Assembly: GCA_038501195.1 (NCBI GenBank)
Contig: JBBPUQ010000011.1
Coordinates: 1,798,001-1,862,000 of the forward strand
Reading direction: 5' to 3'
Length of the DNA stretch: 64,000 bases
Source of the DNA: Nemania diffusa
Taxonomy: Eukaryota; Ascomycota; Sordariomycetes; Xylariales; Xylariaceae
Position 1 is the first letter of the stretch. Each line of letters starts with the position of its first letter. Below, one piece after another: positions 1 through 10,639 of the stretch. Below the pieces are notes generated by a model. It ran no database searches. It saw only the letters and a program-made list of their open reading frames with translations, and was not told the origin of the DNA. Position numbers and translations under genes: made by a program.

Positions 1-186
1 GCTCGCTTCATGCATAAGTCTTAGCATACGAGGCATCCGTGAAGTCAAAAGAGACAGAAGTGGGTAGGTTGATCTTGGACCACGCCAATTATATCATAGT
101 AGCTCATCATGAAAATCCAGTAGCACATACCTGTCGTTGTTTCTATAGTCCCACCTATTAGAAATAAGAAGTCAGCGGGCATCATG

Positions 187-2254
187 CTAGGTAGAGGGCA
201 TAGGGGCTTCAGGGGCCACGCAGAGAATACTCTAATGAGAAGCAATCAGGATAGAGCGCAGCTCAACTCGTGACTTGAGAAGAGGACTTACCAATTGGAG
301 GGGAGCGGTGGCCCATTGAGTCCGCCGAGTCCGTTGGGCCCGTAGATCCCGGCCTGCCCGCCGGGTCCCCTCGTTCCACCAAGCATCCCTGGTGCACCTG
401 GCCTATAAGAACTCGGGTGTTAGAAATCACCGCTCAGAGTAAGGATTTGCTTCATCATTGGGAGGTTCCCGAGGATCGGGGTACGGGGAAAAGATTCGGG
501 CGTGCCTACTGGCCTGGGGCCGGATACGGAGCCGCAGGGTCTCCGATGGGCCTGGACTCGTTGGAGAGACGGGGCATCTGATTCATCATCGTCTCAGGAG
601 GGTAGATCTTTGCGACGTATCCCCCTTCAGTCACTGCCTTTGTCAAATTTGGCCAGGTCAGAAGGCTTCCGTATTTATTTTCGAAGCGAGGCGGATTTGC
701 AAAATCCCGCATAATGGCGTTTAACTAAGCCGAATTATGATTAGTGACATGTCTCGTTGTTGGATAGGATGGCGGCATGTAATAAATGGAATTGATCAAG
801 TAGCCTTGAGCTAATCCCTAAAGCCTAGCGGGAAGAGGCTGCCATTCTCTCAAGTCTTACCTTGCAGGAGCCAACGAGGGCATTTAAGCCAGTAATGATA
901 AACCTCATACGGGTGTAAGTCGCCATTGTGATCCGGTGGTGAGGACCTCTTCGTTCTCGGACCAGGGTTGTTAATGTGGTCGCAAACTCGGCGTAGGCCT
1001 TTTGTACCCTGGTTAGCCATCTCGTGGTCTTCCTGAAATGGTGCTCGTGGTAACGATCAGGTCTATGGAACTGCCTCATTGCATTCATTGCTTCAGAATG
1101 CCAGATTTGGAACCGGCAAATATATGCGGCGAGCCAGCGAAAGATATGAGAAAGGTTTGCCGGCTCCTTTGTATCTTTTACGAAGTCTCCTACACAAACA
1201 GCTGTGAGCTCATAATCATAATGCAGCCATTTAAATCAAATAATCGGATGTCTGTAAGAACCACGTACGCATAGCTATGATCGTGGTGAGTGAAACACCA
1301 TATGTATCTTGGAATATACGCGTCAATTCTGTGCGGAACTCGCTACTACCCGATGTATCCTTCTCAAACGGGTTTGGTCCGATTTCACATAGATAGGAGT
1401 CTCCTAATACATCCGGCTGATGCAAGTAGTCGATGATTTCGATAAACCTTTGCCCAACGAATCTCTCGTCTCTAGTAGGTCCATCACCATAGAGAGTATA
1501 TTTATCATTAAGGAACTCGTTCATGTCCCCTACGTGGTTTGCGTTAGTATAAGAGCGGCGGAAAGATTGATTGGTGTCTACATGGTTGAATATGAGCATA
1601 GTGTCGGCTCAATACGTACGCCACTATCGTGATTAGTTACAATTAGCTGGGCGACTCGTCGGCGAATAGTATTACTACATAACGTAGTACTCTCATACGA
1701 ATATAGGGGCTTGAGCAAGCACTACTAACCCTTGCTTTCTGCCATTGTTTTGACATTGCGACTATACGCTCAACAAGCGCTCTCCTAGAGTTCCGCTGAA
1801 ATTTGCCACCATCGCCTGGCAAGCCACCGGGACCGCCGCACCAGCCAGTGCCAAAGTGCTTCACAAGTGCGTTGGAGAGCCAACAAATATCGGGATCCTT
1901 GACGTCGAGGGGCCACCCCAATTCGAAACACCCCATCACTCTCTTTGCCAACACTATTAACTTATCCATCTCTTTTATGAGCTCGCTAGCTGCGGTGTTC
2001 CCTCGCATAGGGATGCGAGACGTATCGCTATAATCATAGCCGATAAACTCGGCTGAGTCTATTGCCTGCTTAACGGCCGCCGGCATCGTCTTGGCCGTCA
2101 CACCTCTCATAAAAATAAGCATGCTATAAATATCCTTATCTTTGTCCGGCTCTTTATTTTCAGCACGTAAATCGGTGCGACCCCCCGGGCCTAGGCGCCA
2201 ATTTTCAGGCTCCTCCACGCCGGTCATTTTTGATGGTTTCTGACGACGAGACAT
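187..2254 (-). CDS. Six-exon gene of unknown function with a Gly/Pro-rich C-terminus
   Basis: I do not recognise this protein. Proposed exons on the minus strand are 2254-1699, 1607-1269, 1201-861, 724-510, 402-292 and 229-187. All phases agree and give 534 aa. Donors are GTATGA, GTACGT, GTAAGA, GTAGGC and GTAAGT. The first acceptor (TTGAG) is unusual, so the exon 1/2 join is the weakest. The N-terminal part (about residues 1-185) is charged, then rich in helix-forming stretches. The tail, from about residue 480, is rich in Gly and Pro (for example GGTRGPGGQAGIYGPNGLGG). An in-frame ATG at 2422 would add 56 residues. A minus-strand TATA-like CTATATAAG near 2468-2476 lies just upstream of that ATG, so the longer form is possible. 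The last exon is short and could be wrong. Neighbours give no clue to its role. Confidence 0.55.
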
Positions 2255-2465
2255 GGTGTGCGATAAATTTGTTGTTCGTTTCGCCGTAGATGGGAGGATT
2301 TTGTCGACTCTCCTGTGTGTCACAGTTTCACACACCAACCGAGTTAAAACCTGTAAACATTGTCCTGAGCTGTCGAAATGTAGATGGGCTATTGGTCTTC
2401 TTTCTTTTCCTGGCATAGACAAAGGAAATCGTTCCTTACAATCCGAACGTGGAATACTCTGGCTT

Positions 2466-2478
2466 GCTCTTATATAGC
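2466..2478 (-). promoter_or_regulatory. TATA-like element upstream of the 187-2254 gene
   Basis: On the minus strand the bases read GCTATATAAGAGC, a good match to a TATA box. It lies about 45 bp upstream of the in-frame ATG at 2422 and about 210 bp upstream of the ATG at 2254. Its position favours transcription starting just before 2422. This is sequence resemblance only. Confidence 0.35.
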
Positions 2479-2479
2479 A

Positions 2480-4066
2480 TGATTACCAGGACAAAGGAGT
2501 TTGTTGTGACGTTTCCGGCCACGTAGCCCGTCAACTCATAATCATTCGCAGCATGTAGCATACAGGATACGGTATTGAGGTTGAAACGGAAAGGATAATA
2601 CCATTCGTCGGTTATCAGTCAAGTTTCATTCAGTCTAAAACACATGGAATAACACAAGACACTAATACATTAGATACTGCACCGCTCACGATTGCTTCCC
2701 TGAAGAAATTAGCATAGTATTTTGATCAACAACCGCTCGATACTCGTTGTCAACCTCGGATCTGATAAAACGAGAGGTGCCGTAACGATTGCGTAAATAC
2801 TATAATAACGCCATATCATCAACTCCGAGCTGTCCAGCTAGGAGTAGATGTTTAATAATATACTACAAAATTTAGAGTTAGAAAGGTAGAGGTTTAGAGC
2901 CTAGCGTGATAAGAGGATAATAGGAAAAAATGCAGCATTGCTATCTATATTAATATGTGAGCCACAAGTGGTTATGTCCCGACTATTTTGCAGATGATGT
3001 TCTGTAGGCTCAGGAGTGCTTAGGTAATTAATACCTAGGTACTTAGGTACAGCACCTACATTAGCGAGAAGGGGGGTGCGGGGAGGGGTATAGGAAACAG
3101 TCACACTGATTATCACTTGAAAATCATATGTATATTTAAGCCGTTGTTCAACGGAAACAGTCCCTAAGTAAAAAAGTAATTGCTAAATATAACCGGTCTT
3201 ACAGTAGTAAAATTGTTACAGACCTAAACTGGTCATTCCGTTAAAAACTAATGTTTAAATATAACCGGTTTTAACGTTGCAAAATTATCACAGGTTTAAA
3301 ATGGTTATATAAAAATAAGATAAATTACCAAAACAGTCACAGAAAAACAAAACGGTCACCGGCAGGTAAATAGGTAAGTACAATGAGGTGCAGAAAAACC
3401 AAAACTAATTCTGTTACCTGGTCGTTTTAATTACTAGGTTTAATATATATATGTTATATATACAAAAAACTAGTTACATTATGTTATGGTCAGGTTTGAA
3501 CTACGAGTCTATGGTTTACGGTTACAAAGTATCACAAGTTTTACGATATATGCAGTTGCGGTAACAGCAATTATAAAACAGGTAAGTAGGTCGGAAGGTA
3601 GGCAGGCAGGCAGGTAGGTGACCGCTCTGGACAGCTGTGACTGTCTCGGATAAAATAGGGTCATATAACAGGCCGTGATGGTCATAATGCCAAAAAGTAC
3701 TTTCTATACGTGATGAACTTTTTCAAATAAGAGGTTTCGAATACATGATTATTACTGTGATTATGTTGAAAAAATAAAAATCGTTTAATAACCTATATGC
3801 CAATCCTAGAAGCGGTGACAATCTCGGTGATCGTCTCTAGTACCCCCCCTCGCGCTAATGTACCTGGGGTAGTAGGAAGTAAGGATTGGCTGCTACTCGT
3901 CCTGCCTACCCAACCGAGGTACAGCTTATAGAGAGGTAGATACATAATACAGCTTCCTCTAACTGGGTGGTTGAGAGCCCCACACTAACAATAGCATATA
4001 CCACATGACGAAGAAGTAGAGAAAGGGGAAAAAGGAGAACGAAACACAAAAAGAGAAGAAAAAGAA
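2480..4066. other. Intergenic, AT-leaning, with short repeats
   Basis: No gene is supported here. The stretch holds two diverged copies of a roughly 72-bp unit at about 3185-3310, a GGTAGGCAGGCAGG-type simple repeat near 3595-3620, and a run of C at 3843-3850. The last part is the upstream region of the dioxygenase gene on the plus strand. Confidence 0.5.
3185..3310. repeat. Two imperfect tandem copies of a ~72-bp unit
   Basis: Copy 1 starts at 3185 and copy 2 at 3257; both open with AAATATAACCGGT. Both then read TTACAG or TAACGT, a related AAAATT block, and a CAG..TAAA..GGT block. The differences are mostly transitions with a few other changes. It may be a decayed transposon end or a local duplication. 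Confidence 0.45.
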
Positions 4067-5316
4067 ATGGCAAACGAAACCAAATATGCAGACCGCACAA
4101 TCCCCAAGATCTCCCTGCGCGACTTCGACGCGCGCATCGACGCCGTCGCAGCCGAGCTCGTAGCCGCCGCCGAGACGGACGGGTTCTTCGCCGTCGTGGA
4201 CCACGGGATCCCCGAGTCCGCGATCCGCGCGCAGTTCGCGCAGGCGGAGCGCTTCTTCGCGCTGCCGGACGCGACAAAGGCGACGGTGCCCTTTACGGCG
4301 GGGAATGTCGGCTGGGAGGCGCGCGCGCAGGTGCGCCCGAGCACCGGCCGGCCGGACCAGAAAGAATCGTACCAGCTGCAGTACGGGCCCGCGATGAACG
4401 ACGCTTGGCTGCCCGAGGCCGCGCTGCCTGGGTTCCGCGCCGCGAGCCTCGCCTTCAGTGAGTTCCTGCTAGAGTCCTTTTGTTCCCTTTTAAGTAACTC
4501 GAGAGCGCCCGAAATGTCTCCGGGGTATGTTTCGGGAGCCCTGGAACTTCGTAAAAGAGGAATTATTGACTCCGGCGGCCATAGTGCGCCGCGCGCACGA
4601 CGTCTCGGCGCGTCTCATGCGCGGCCTCGCGCGCGGCCTCGGCTTCCCCGACGACGAGTACTTCGTGCGTGTCCACGATATCGCGCACCCGGAGGTCCAA
4701 ACCGTGCTGCGCCTGCTGCACTACTTCCCACTTGACCCTGCGGTGCCGGTCCCCGACACGTACTACCGCGCCGGCGCGCACGCCGACTTTGGCTTCCTCA
4801 CGCTGCTGTTCCAGCGGCCCGGGGAGAGTGGGCTTGAGATTTGCCCGGGCCGCGACGCCTTTACCGAGTTCGGGCTCGGGGATACGTGGACTAAGGTCGA
4901 GCCCGTAGAAACCGAGATTATCTGTAACATGTAAGCTACACCCTCCCCCCCGGCTACCTACTCTATTCTTCGTGTCGTATTCTCCTAGCGAGTGAGACGT
5001 AACTCTCTCATGCTCCTCTCGCAGCGGGGATCTCCTCATGAGCTGGAGCGACGATCGTTTCAAGTCAACATTTCACCGCGTGAGGACTCCGAGAGACCCT
5101 GCGGTCGATTACTTCGGGTCTCGGTATAGTATGGCCTACTTTAACCAGCCTATCAAGAGTTGTCAGATCCAAGGGCCGCTCAAGAAGTATCCCGTTGTTT
5201 CCGGCTCCGAGTTTATTCAAGCCGCCATTAAGCGCAACTATGCAGCTCTGGAGGCTAGAAAGGCAACAGACCGAAAGTTCGAAATGCAAAATATGCAACA
5301 ATGCGAAGAATGCTAA
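4067..5316 (+). CDS. 2-oxoglutarate/Fe(II)-dependent dioxygenase, three exons
   Basis: The enzyme should couple oxidation of a small organic substrate to decarboxylation of 2-oxoglutarate. The family is the isopenicillin-N-synthase-like one (N-terminal DIOX_N domain plus 2OG-FeII_Oxy domain), and it acts in the cytosol. Exons are 4067-4457, 4585-4930 and 5025-5316, 342 aa, typical for the family. The 127-nt first intron ends at CCATAG; this choice gives LAFMRRAHDVS across the join, as the family expects, and removes a poorly fitting stretch. The iron-binding triad is visible: H196-x-D198 in AGAHADFGFLT and H263 in RFKSTFHRV. R279-x-S281 (RYSMAYFNQP) should bind the 2-oxoglutarate carboxylate. 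NIGDLL precedes the distal His and is created by splicing. The start ATG follows a purine-rich leader. The substrate is unknown. irc22 lies 340 bp downstream on the other strand. The enzyme could serve the terpene genes further on, but this is inference. Confidence 0.9.
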
Positions 5317-5653
5317 GGAGCGTGACCCTGGTGCTGTATCTCACTGACCGAAGAAATATGAACGAGGGCCTTCGTGGTAATCGGATGTCTCGGAAACTTG
5401 GCCTTGCACGGGCGACGAGGTTGGCTTTTCCCCAAGTATCGTTTTCATTTGTGATACATGTGGTTTTGACAATTATACAATAGGGTCGGTTACCTTAGTA
5501 ACCCACAATATACAATACATTTTTTCCCTTGCTCCAAGGTGAATGAGTTCGCACTAACCTAAAGCCTTATTTTCAAATCACGTTCTCCTTTTGTCTCCGA
5601 AAATATGCTGTCTAGTGCTTCGGGATGAGTCTTGATTTCTGAGTGCGCGGCTT

Positions 5654-6661
5654 CTACTCGGCACCCTTAGACTTCGACTTGCCACTTGCACTGCTCTTCA
5701 CACGTCGCGCGGTAGGGCGGTTGAGGTGGTCAGCCGGGATCCAGCTCTCGTCATATCCCTTGTCGTTGCCGCTAGCAGTGCCTTCACCGCCGGAGAGGGG
5801 CTCCTTCTCGATTGCGGTTTTGGCCTTCTTTGCAGCTCTCGGCTTCTTGGTTTGGGGGAAGAAGGCCTCGATGTAGGTCTTGTAGACAAAGTAGCAGGTA
5901 CCAGCAAAGGCGCCGGAAAGGAAGAGGTATAGGAAGATGCTATAACGGAGGCATTAGCCTTGGATAGGGTGGTGGGAAGTAGGAATAGATGGGGGAAAGG
6001 CTTACATCTGGGGATCTAGGAAGCTAGTAGGGGCCTCGACAATGCTAACGATCTCATCATAGACACCGACGGTGAAGACCTGGTTGGAACCGCCCATAAT
6101 GACGCCGATGAGATGCAGGCGAACATCCTGAGGCTGCATGTCGAGAACGAAGGAGTAGGGCAGCGACTGTTTCTCGCCAGCGGGAATAGTAGCTTGGAAC
6201 TGAACGGTGGAGAGGTTGCGGAGGACGGCGGCGTATGCTGGAGTCTCAGGGCTAAGCTCCTGGGTAGTCATGAGCTGGCCACCAATGAAGGCAACTTGAA
6301 TGGGCTCGTCTTCATTGTTGGTGATATCAATGACAGCCTTAGTCGGTCGGCCGTTGACCAGCTTGACGCCGAAGATGTCGGCCTCGGGGAACGTGGCAAC
6401 GATCTCAGCATTCAACTGCGCTTCCGGAGCGTTGGTGACCGTCTCATCGTCAGCAACAGGGGGCTAGATATATACACCACTGTGATCAGCCCATGTTACC
6501 ACATATGCCACCACTTGTGCTGCCTCGAAAAGATTGACGCGCGTGTGGGGGGGCTAGACTGTGAAGAGGGACCTCAGACTTACAACATCAGCCTCCTGAG
6601 CAAAGACAGAGATGACGCGAAGCGCAAGAGCTGCGAGGATAGAGTAGCGGACAGCAACCAT
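5654..6661 (-). CDS. irc22: IRC22, TRAP-alpha-family ER membrane protein
   Basis: This is the fungal member of the translocon-associated protein alpha family (IRC22). Family members are type I membrane proteins of the endoplasmic reticulum. Exons are 6661-6584, 6463-6006 and 5939-5654, 273 aa; the joins are phase 0 and phase 2 with GTAAGT and GTAAGC donors. The signal peptide is residues 1-22 ([13 protein letters not shown], cleavage after the Ala-Gln region). The lumenal beta-rich domain covers about residues 30-175. One transmembrane helix lies at about 178-198 ([18 protein letters not shown]). The basic cytosolic tail contains the family signature KGYDESWIP followed by [12 protein letters not shown]. 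The gene looks intact and under normal constraint. It is a housekeeping-type gene sitting between the dioxygenase and the terpene genes. Several long antisense frames over it are shadows. Confidence 0.93.
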
Positions 6662-8820
6662 TGTGGCGATACCAGGGACGGGACAAAGGAGAGAAAAAGG
6701 GGAATGACGATGGCCAGGAGTATAAAGGGGGGGAGGAGGAGCAGGAGATGCGTAGAGAGGTCCAATTGATCGGAAGCGAAGCTCTCGAAAAGTTGTGTGC
6801 TCTGTGCTCGATGTCAGTGTCGCTGTGCAGCTGCAATCTGGTCAATACTAAATAATACGCTAAAATACCTAAGTACAGTGCAGGTTAGGCAATTGAACCT
6901 ACCTAGAACAAGGATTCGGATTCGGGTAGGTGGAGAGGTGGAGAAGTGGAGAGCTCAGGAGGCCAATAGGTATTCTGTATTCCGTAACTAGCACCCTATC
7001 TAGACCCAGCTCAACCACAACCACTATTACTCAAGCCACTCATCATGGCATGTGTCCTGTGGCTGTGCGCTGAGCCCATACTAAACTCATTACGTCATGA
7101 CTAAGCTGGGTTGCATTCATCACCGCTATTGTTCGGCGTGACCTCAGCATTGCTTCCTTTGGCTAACCCTCGAGGTCCGGTATACCAAACATCTCTCTAA
7201 CTGCCGCACCTCAAAGCTTTGTATGTTTTCGGCTTCATAATTGAGTTAGGGAACTGGCACGCTAAATTGCCTACTCAAGTCTCAAGTCGCTCACTAGCAC
7301 TTATCGCGAGATCTTGATGAGTGGTGTGGTCTGGTCTGCTTTGATAATAGTTCGTAATTAGTCTGCAATTCCTTCAACACTACAGCCAAGGAGAGGCTTC
7401 AATGAATATACCTCCATCGATAGGCAAGTCTAACTTACAATATATCTTTCTTATCGCAAGGACTTACGTTAAGCGAAAGCCTTGCAGTATATCTATTACT
7501 TATATGCAGGGTTTTCTTTGTGACGACATATACTGTGTCAGCTCACCAAGGCCCCAAGGCGCCCATTTTTAACAAGGTATGAATCATCATTGACTCCAAG
7601 CTGTCTTCCTCAGGCGACACTATATATCAATTTTGGAGAATCCCTATTCAGCACGCTCAGCAGCCCAGCCTCTCTCTCTCTATGTATAAGAAAACTGACC
7701 ATCCCAATATATTCAAGCAACACTACCATCAGCAACATCCTCGCCTGATCCCAATCAAGGTGACTAATGCTACAGATTAAGTACTATAAGTGGAATAATC
7801 CCGTCAAGATCGGGAACAAAGGATAACCTACAGATTAATAAATTATGAAGCATTTTAAAAGTAACGTGTACCGGCGATGACGATATCTTCAATGCGGGGC
7901 TTTGTTAGGTTGTTGGCTTTAAACCGACCCCGAGAAACCTCATCGATCGAGCTAACCGCGGTGAGATATTTTATTACTTGATTTGTGAGCAGCTAGCTCA
8001 GCTTAGACTTAGGTATGAGGACTCAGGTTTAAAGTTTGATATAAATATAGCACTATATTAAAGCAGCTACAGGTCATAGTTCTACCTGTACTCATATGGT
8101 CAAATAGCTGTAGGGGTTCTAAATACTGATGTTTAACAATAGACAAGGCAAGCCACCTAGGTAATCTACTGCGCTACCACACGGCCTACCTAGCTACACC
8201 TCGCATATGCGCCCAACTCTAGCGACATAAAATCATTTTCATGGAGCCCATTAGAAGAAGGATGTCACGTGGATGTATTACCTCATGCAAGGAGAACCAA
8301 CAGTCTAAACATGTATTAGAACGTATGTGTGTTATAGACTGTAGCCTAGAAGCCCTCGGGTACAGCTAGGATCGACTAACACACCAAAGATAATAATTAT
8401 TAATGGAATCGATACTATTCCAGGCCTTAGAATTTGTCACGGTCCCATAATATATAAGACCTGCAAACGGTCAAGGTTCCCACCTTGACAACGTTCTACT
8501 TTTAGTAGTGTCGTGGTTTAGCGTTGCAGTTCTGTTCTATGATAGAATTAGCCATTGTCACTTATTCGCTCTCGATTTTTGATTAAACTGAGTGCTCTAT
8601 ACTAGGGACCAGGCGGGGAAGCAGAGGATCAAATAGAAAACCTAAATATGTCTTTATTTACGCCCTACCTTTGAGTACCAATATGTATGCACAAAAGGAT
8701 TAGCTACCTAAGCAGCAATCCCGAGTTGGCTTCTTTTAGACAAGACTAGATAATCCTTCTTGTGTCAACTCTCGTATTTAGTTATGCTACGTTGCTTGCT
8801 GCCCGCCCTTATTAACTCTA
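6662..8820. other. Intergenic, no gene seen
   Basis: About 2.1 kb without a convincing reading frame or splice pattern. The first few hundred bases are the irc22 upstream region. There is a short CT repeat near 7670. The base composition is ordinary, not RIP-like. Confidence 0.5.
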
Positions 8821-8830
8821 CACCATCTTA

Positions 8831-9110
8831 GTGGAAGATCATGCTGTCCACAAGGCCCGGCGCCAACCCCTGAACCCCTTTCCCCCAAAAGCAAGGGTAG
8901 GTAGCCGAAAAGAGGTGCTCCAGAGTCACTTGAGGAAACTGTTTGTTCAAATCTCCAAGTTTGTGGACTACCAGAATGCGGCCAACCTCGGTGCTGCTAT
9001 CACAGCAATTGCCTGTGATGTTGCGAACGAATACATTCTTGACAAAGACTATGACAGTTTGGGCCCTGCTGCCCGTTTTAACCCCGAGGAAGATAATGGT
9101 TTATTTAGTG
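8831..9110 (+). pseudogene. Cytochrome P450 relic (central fragment)
   Basis: One open frame encodes about 90 residues that fit the middle of a fungal P450: HAVHKARRQPLNPF resembles the conserved H-x-x-R-R-x-x-L-N-P-F(F) segment, and ACDVANEYILDKDYDSL resembles the D-V-I-x-E-Y-x-F-G-K-x-Y segment before a FNPE-like end. No N-terminal anchor, I-helix, ExxR or haem-Cys segment is found nearby. After about 9110 the frame runs into low-complexity hydrophobic and basic sequence and stops at 9262. It is therefore a truncated relic, not a gene. It lies about 310 bp from the 3' end of the terpene cyclase gene and may be a lost tailoring enzyme of that locus. Confidence 0.6.
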
Positions 9111-9418
9111 TATACCCCAATCGGCCGTTGTTTATTTTTATTTTGTTGTTGGCTCTGTCGTTGCTTAAAACTCGTAGTCGAAAAGAAAAAACCAAGCTGG
9201 GAAAACAGAATAGCTTGCAATTCTATGATACAATTTTCTTTTTAATATTTCTTGTATCTTAAATTATTACTTTGTATCTTAAAGACTGATGCCTTTTTTT
9301 CAAAAAGAAACTTCAACCAGACCATTAAATTTAGAAGTGTACGGGTAACACATTCAAAGTTGAGTAATTCATGTTGGTTCAAGGACGATGGGAGATCATA
9401 ATATATAAATTTCCTCCG

Positions 9419-10610
9419 TCATCTCTGTCGTGTACTGGTCATCTGACCGAATGAATCTGTGTAATTCTCACCGAGGCCCAACTCATGAAGTCTGTAGCGC
9501 CCCATGGCTTTATGCATGGCCACAAATCCCATAGCATGCTCATGCCACGCGCGGGCATAAGGCTCCCTGCCACAGAGGACGACTTGTATACGACGGTGGG
9601 CGTCTACGTTTTCTTGAATTACTTCCTTGAACACCGTATAGATGTCTTTTTCCTCATAGGACGCCCTGCTATGTATGTAATTATCCTCTTCGCCAGCCTT
9701 TTCTTCTTTGTAAAATCTATTTATAAGAATATTAATGGTTACCTTTCATTATCATAGGTTGTATTGGAAGCACTCACGATAGTATATCATTCGTGAATGA
9801 TATATACTTGTTCATGTCAGGTATCGCTTCCATGTATGAAGAAATATCGGGGTATAGTTCTTTCGGGAATGTCATCCATACGTATGCCTCCGAAAGCCCG
9901 TCCTTATCTCGGAGATAATAGGGCCAATTCTTGCCTCCTGTGGTGCGAGACATGAAGGGTAGCTCCGAACCCTCAAGAGCGTTGGCATTTGTGAAATTGA
10001 GCGAGGATGTGACAATGAAGTTTGCTACTATGGGGGAGTAATATTTGTAGCTCAAGCGTAGGTAGTCAGCCCATGCCTGGGCTAGAAGTGTGACCTGCTC
10101 TAAGCCAGTCTGAAAGCGAATCATGAAATTTTGCCATAGCTTTGGGTCTTTACAAGCTCCATCATCTACCAGAACAGCAAGCCAGGTATAAATACCAGTA
10201 TAGACACGTATATTGAGCGGGTGACTAGGAAAACAAAGCTGGGCAAGAGTCAGTAGTAAATCCTAAAGTTTGATATATGTAGTTCCAGCGATTAAACTTA
10301 AGATGGCAGAAGAGATGGAGTAAGGGAGAAGGTAACCTGCATGCGCATAGTAAACCCCAACGTTGAAGGAGTACCAGGAGTGCGATCCCTCCGGATAGGG
10401 AATCCCAATCTTAATTGCCTGCTCATGCATCCCTCTAAGCAGGCCCTCTAAATCATCACCAGATATGGCACCAGTATAGTTTAGATCAGCGTCGAACTTG
10501 GCAATGAGTGGCGTTAAGAGACGCCCAATGTCTGCTGTGTTCCATATCGTTGGTTCCGGGAGTTTGGGCTGGACGCCTACGGAACCAGGCCGGAGCTGTG
10601 TCATAATCAT
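9419..10610 (-). CDS. TRI5-family (trichodiene synthase-like) class I sesquiterpene cyclase
   Basis: Family members ionise farnesyl diphosphate and cyclise it to a sesquiterpene in the cytosol; the product here cannot be predicted. Proposed exons are 10610 to about 10337, then an exon ending at 9778, then 9716-9419. The last intron (9777-9717, GTGAGT...AATAG) is clear and builds the metal-binding NSE-type motif, NDILSFYKEE. An acidic motif, DDGACKD, lies near 10147-10166, and an R-Y pair sits near the C-terminus (GRYRLHEL). The join between exons 1 and 2 is not settled: the best-fitting GCAG/GTTACC donor is one base out of frame with either acceptor, while a weaker phase-0 donor (GGG/GTTTAC) joins cleanly to the CAG acceptor. 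The gene may therefore be intact with a weak donor, or carry a lesion. The ATG at 10610 or 10604 is the likely start. Neighbours are a P450 relic and an intact P450. Confidence 0.75.
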
Positions 10611-10639
10611 TTTATGAAATATTGTAAGGAAAACCAATG

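Noticed and set aside
3906..4344. Arg-rich minus-strand frames (up to 123 codons) upstream of and over the dioxygenase exon 1
   Set aside because: Produced by GC-rich codon third positions of the plus-strand exon; no motif or splice partner.
4563..5063. 166-codon minus-strand frame over the dioxygenase
   Set aside because: It is antisense to a gene with clear family motifs, crosses its second intron and has no motif of its own.
6113..6769. 218-codon plus-strand frame over irc22
   Set aside because: Antisense shadow of irc22; it crosses the first intron and lacks any domain.
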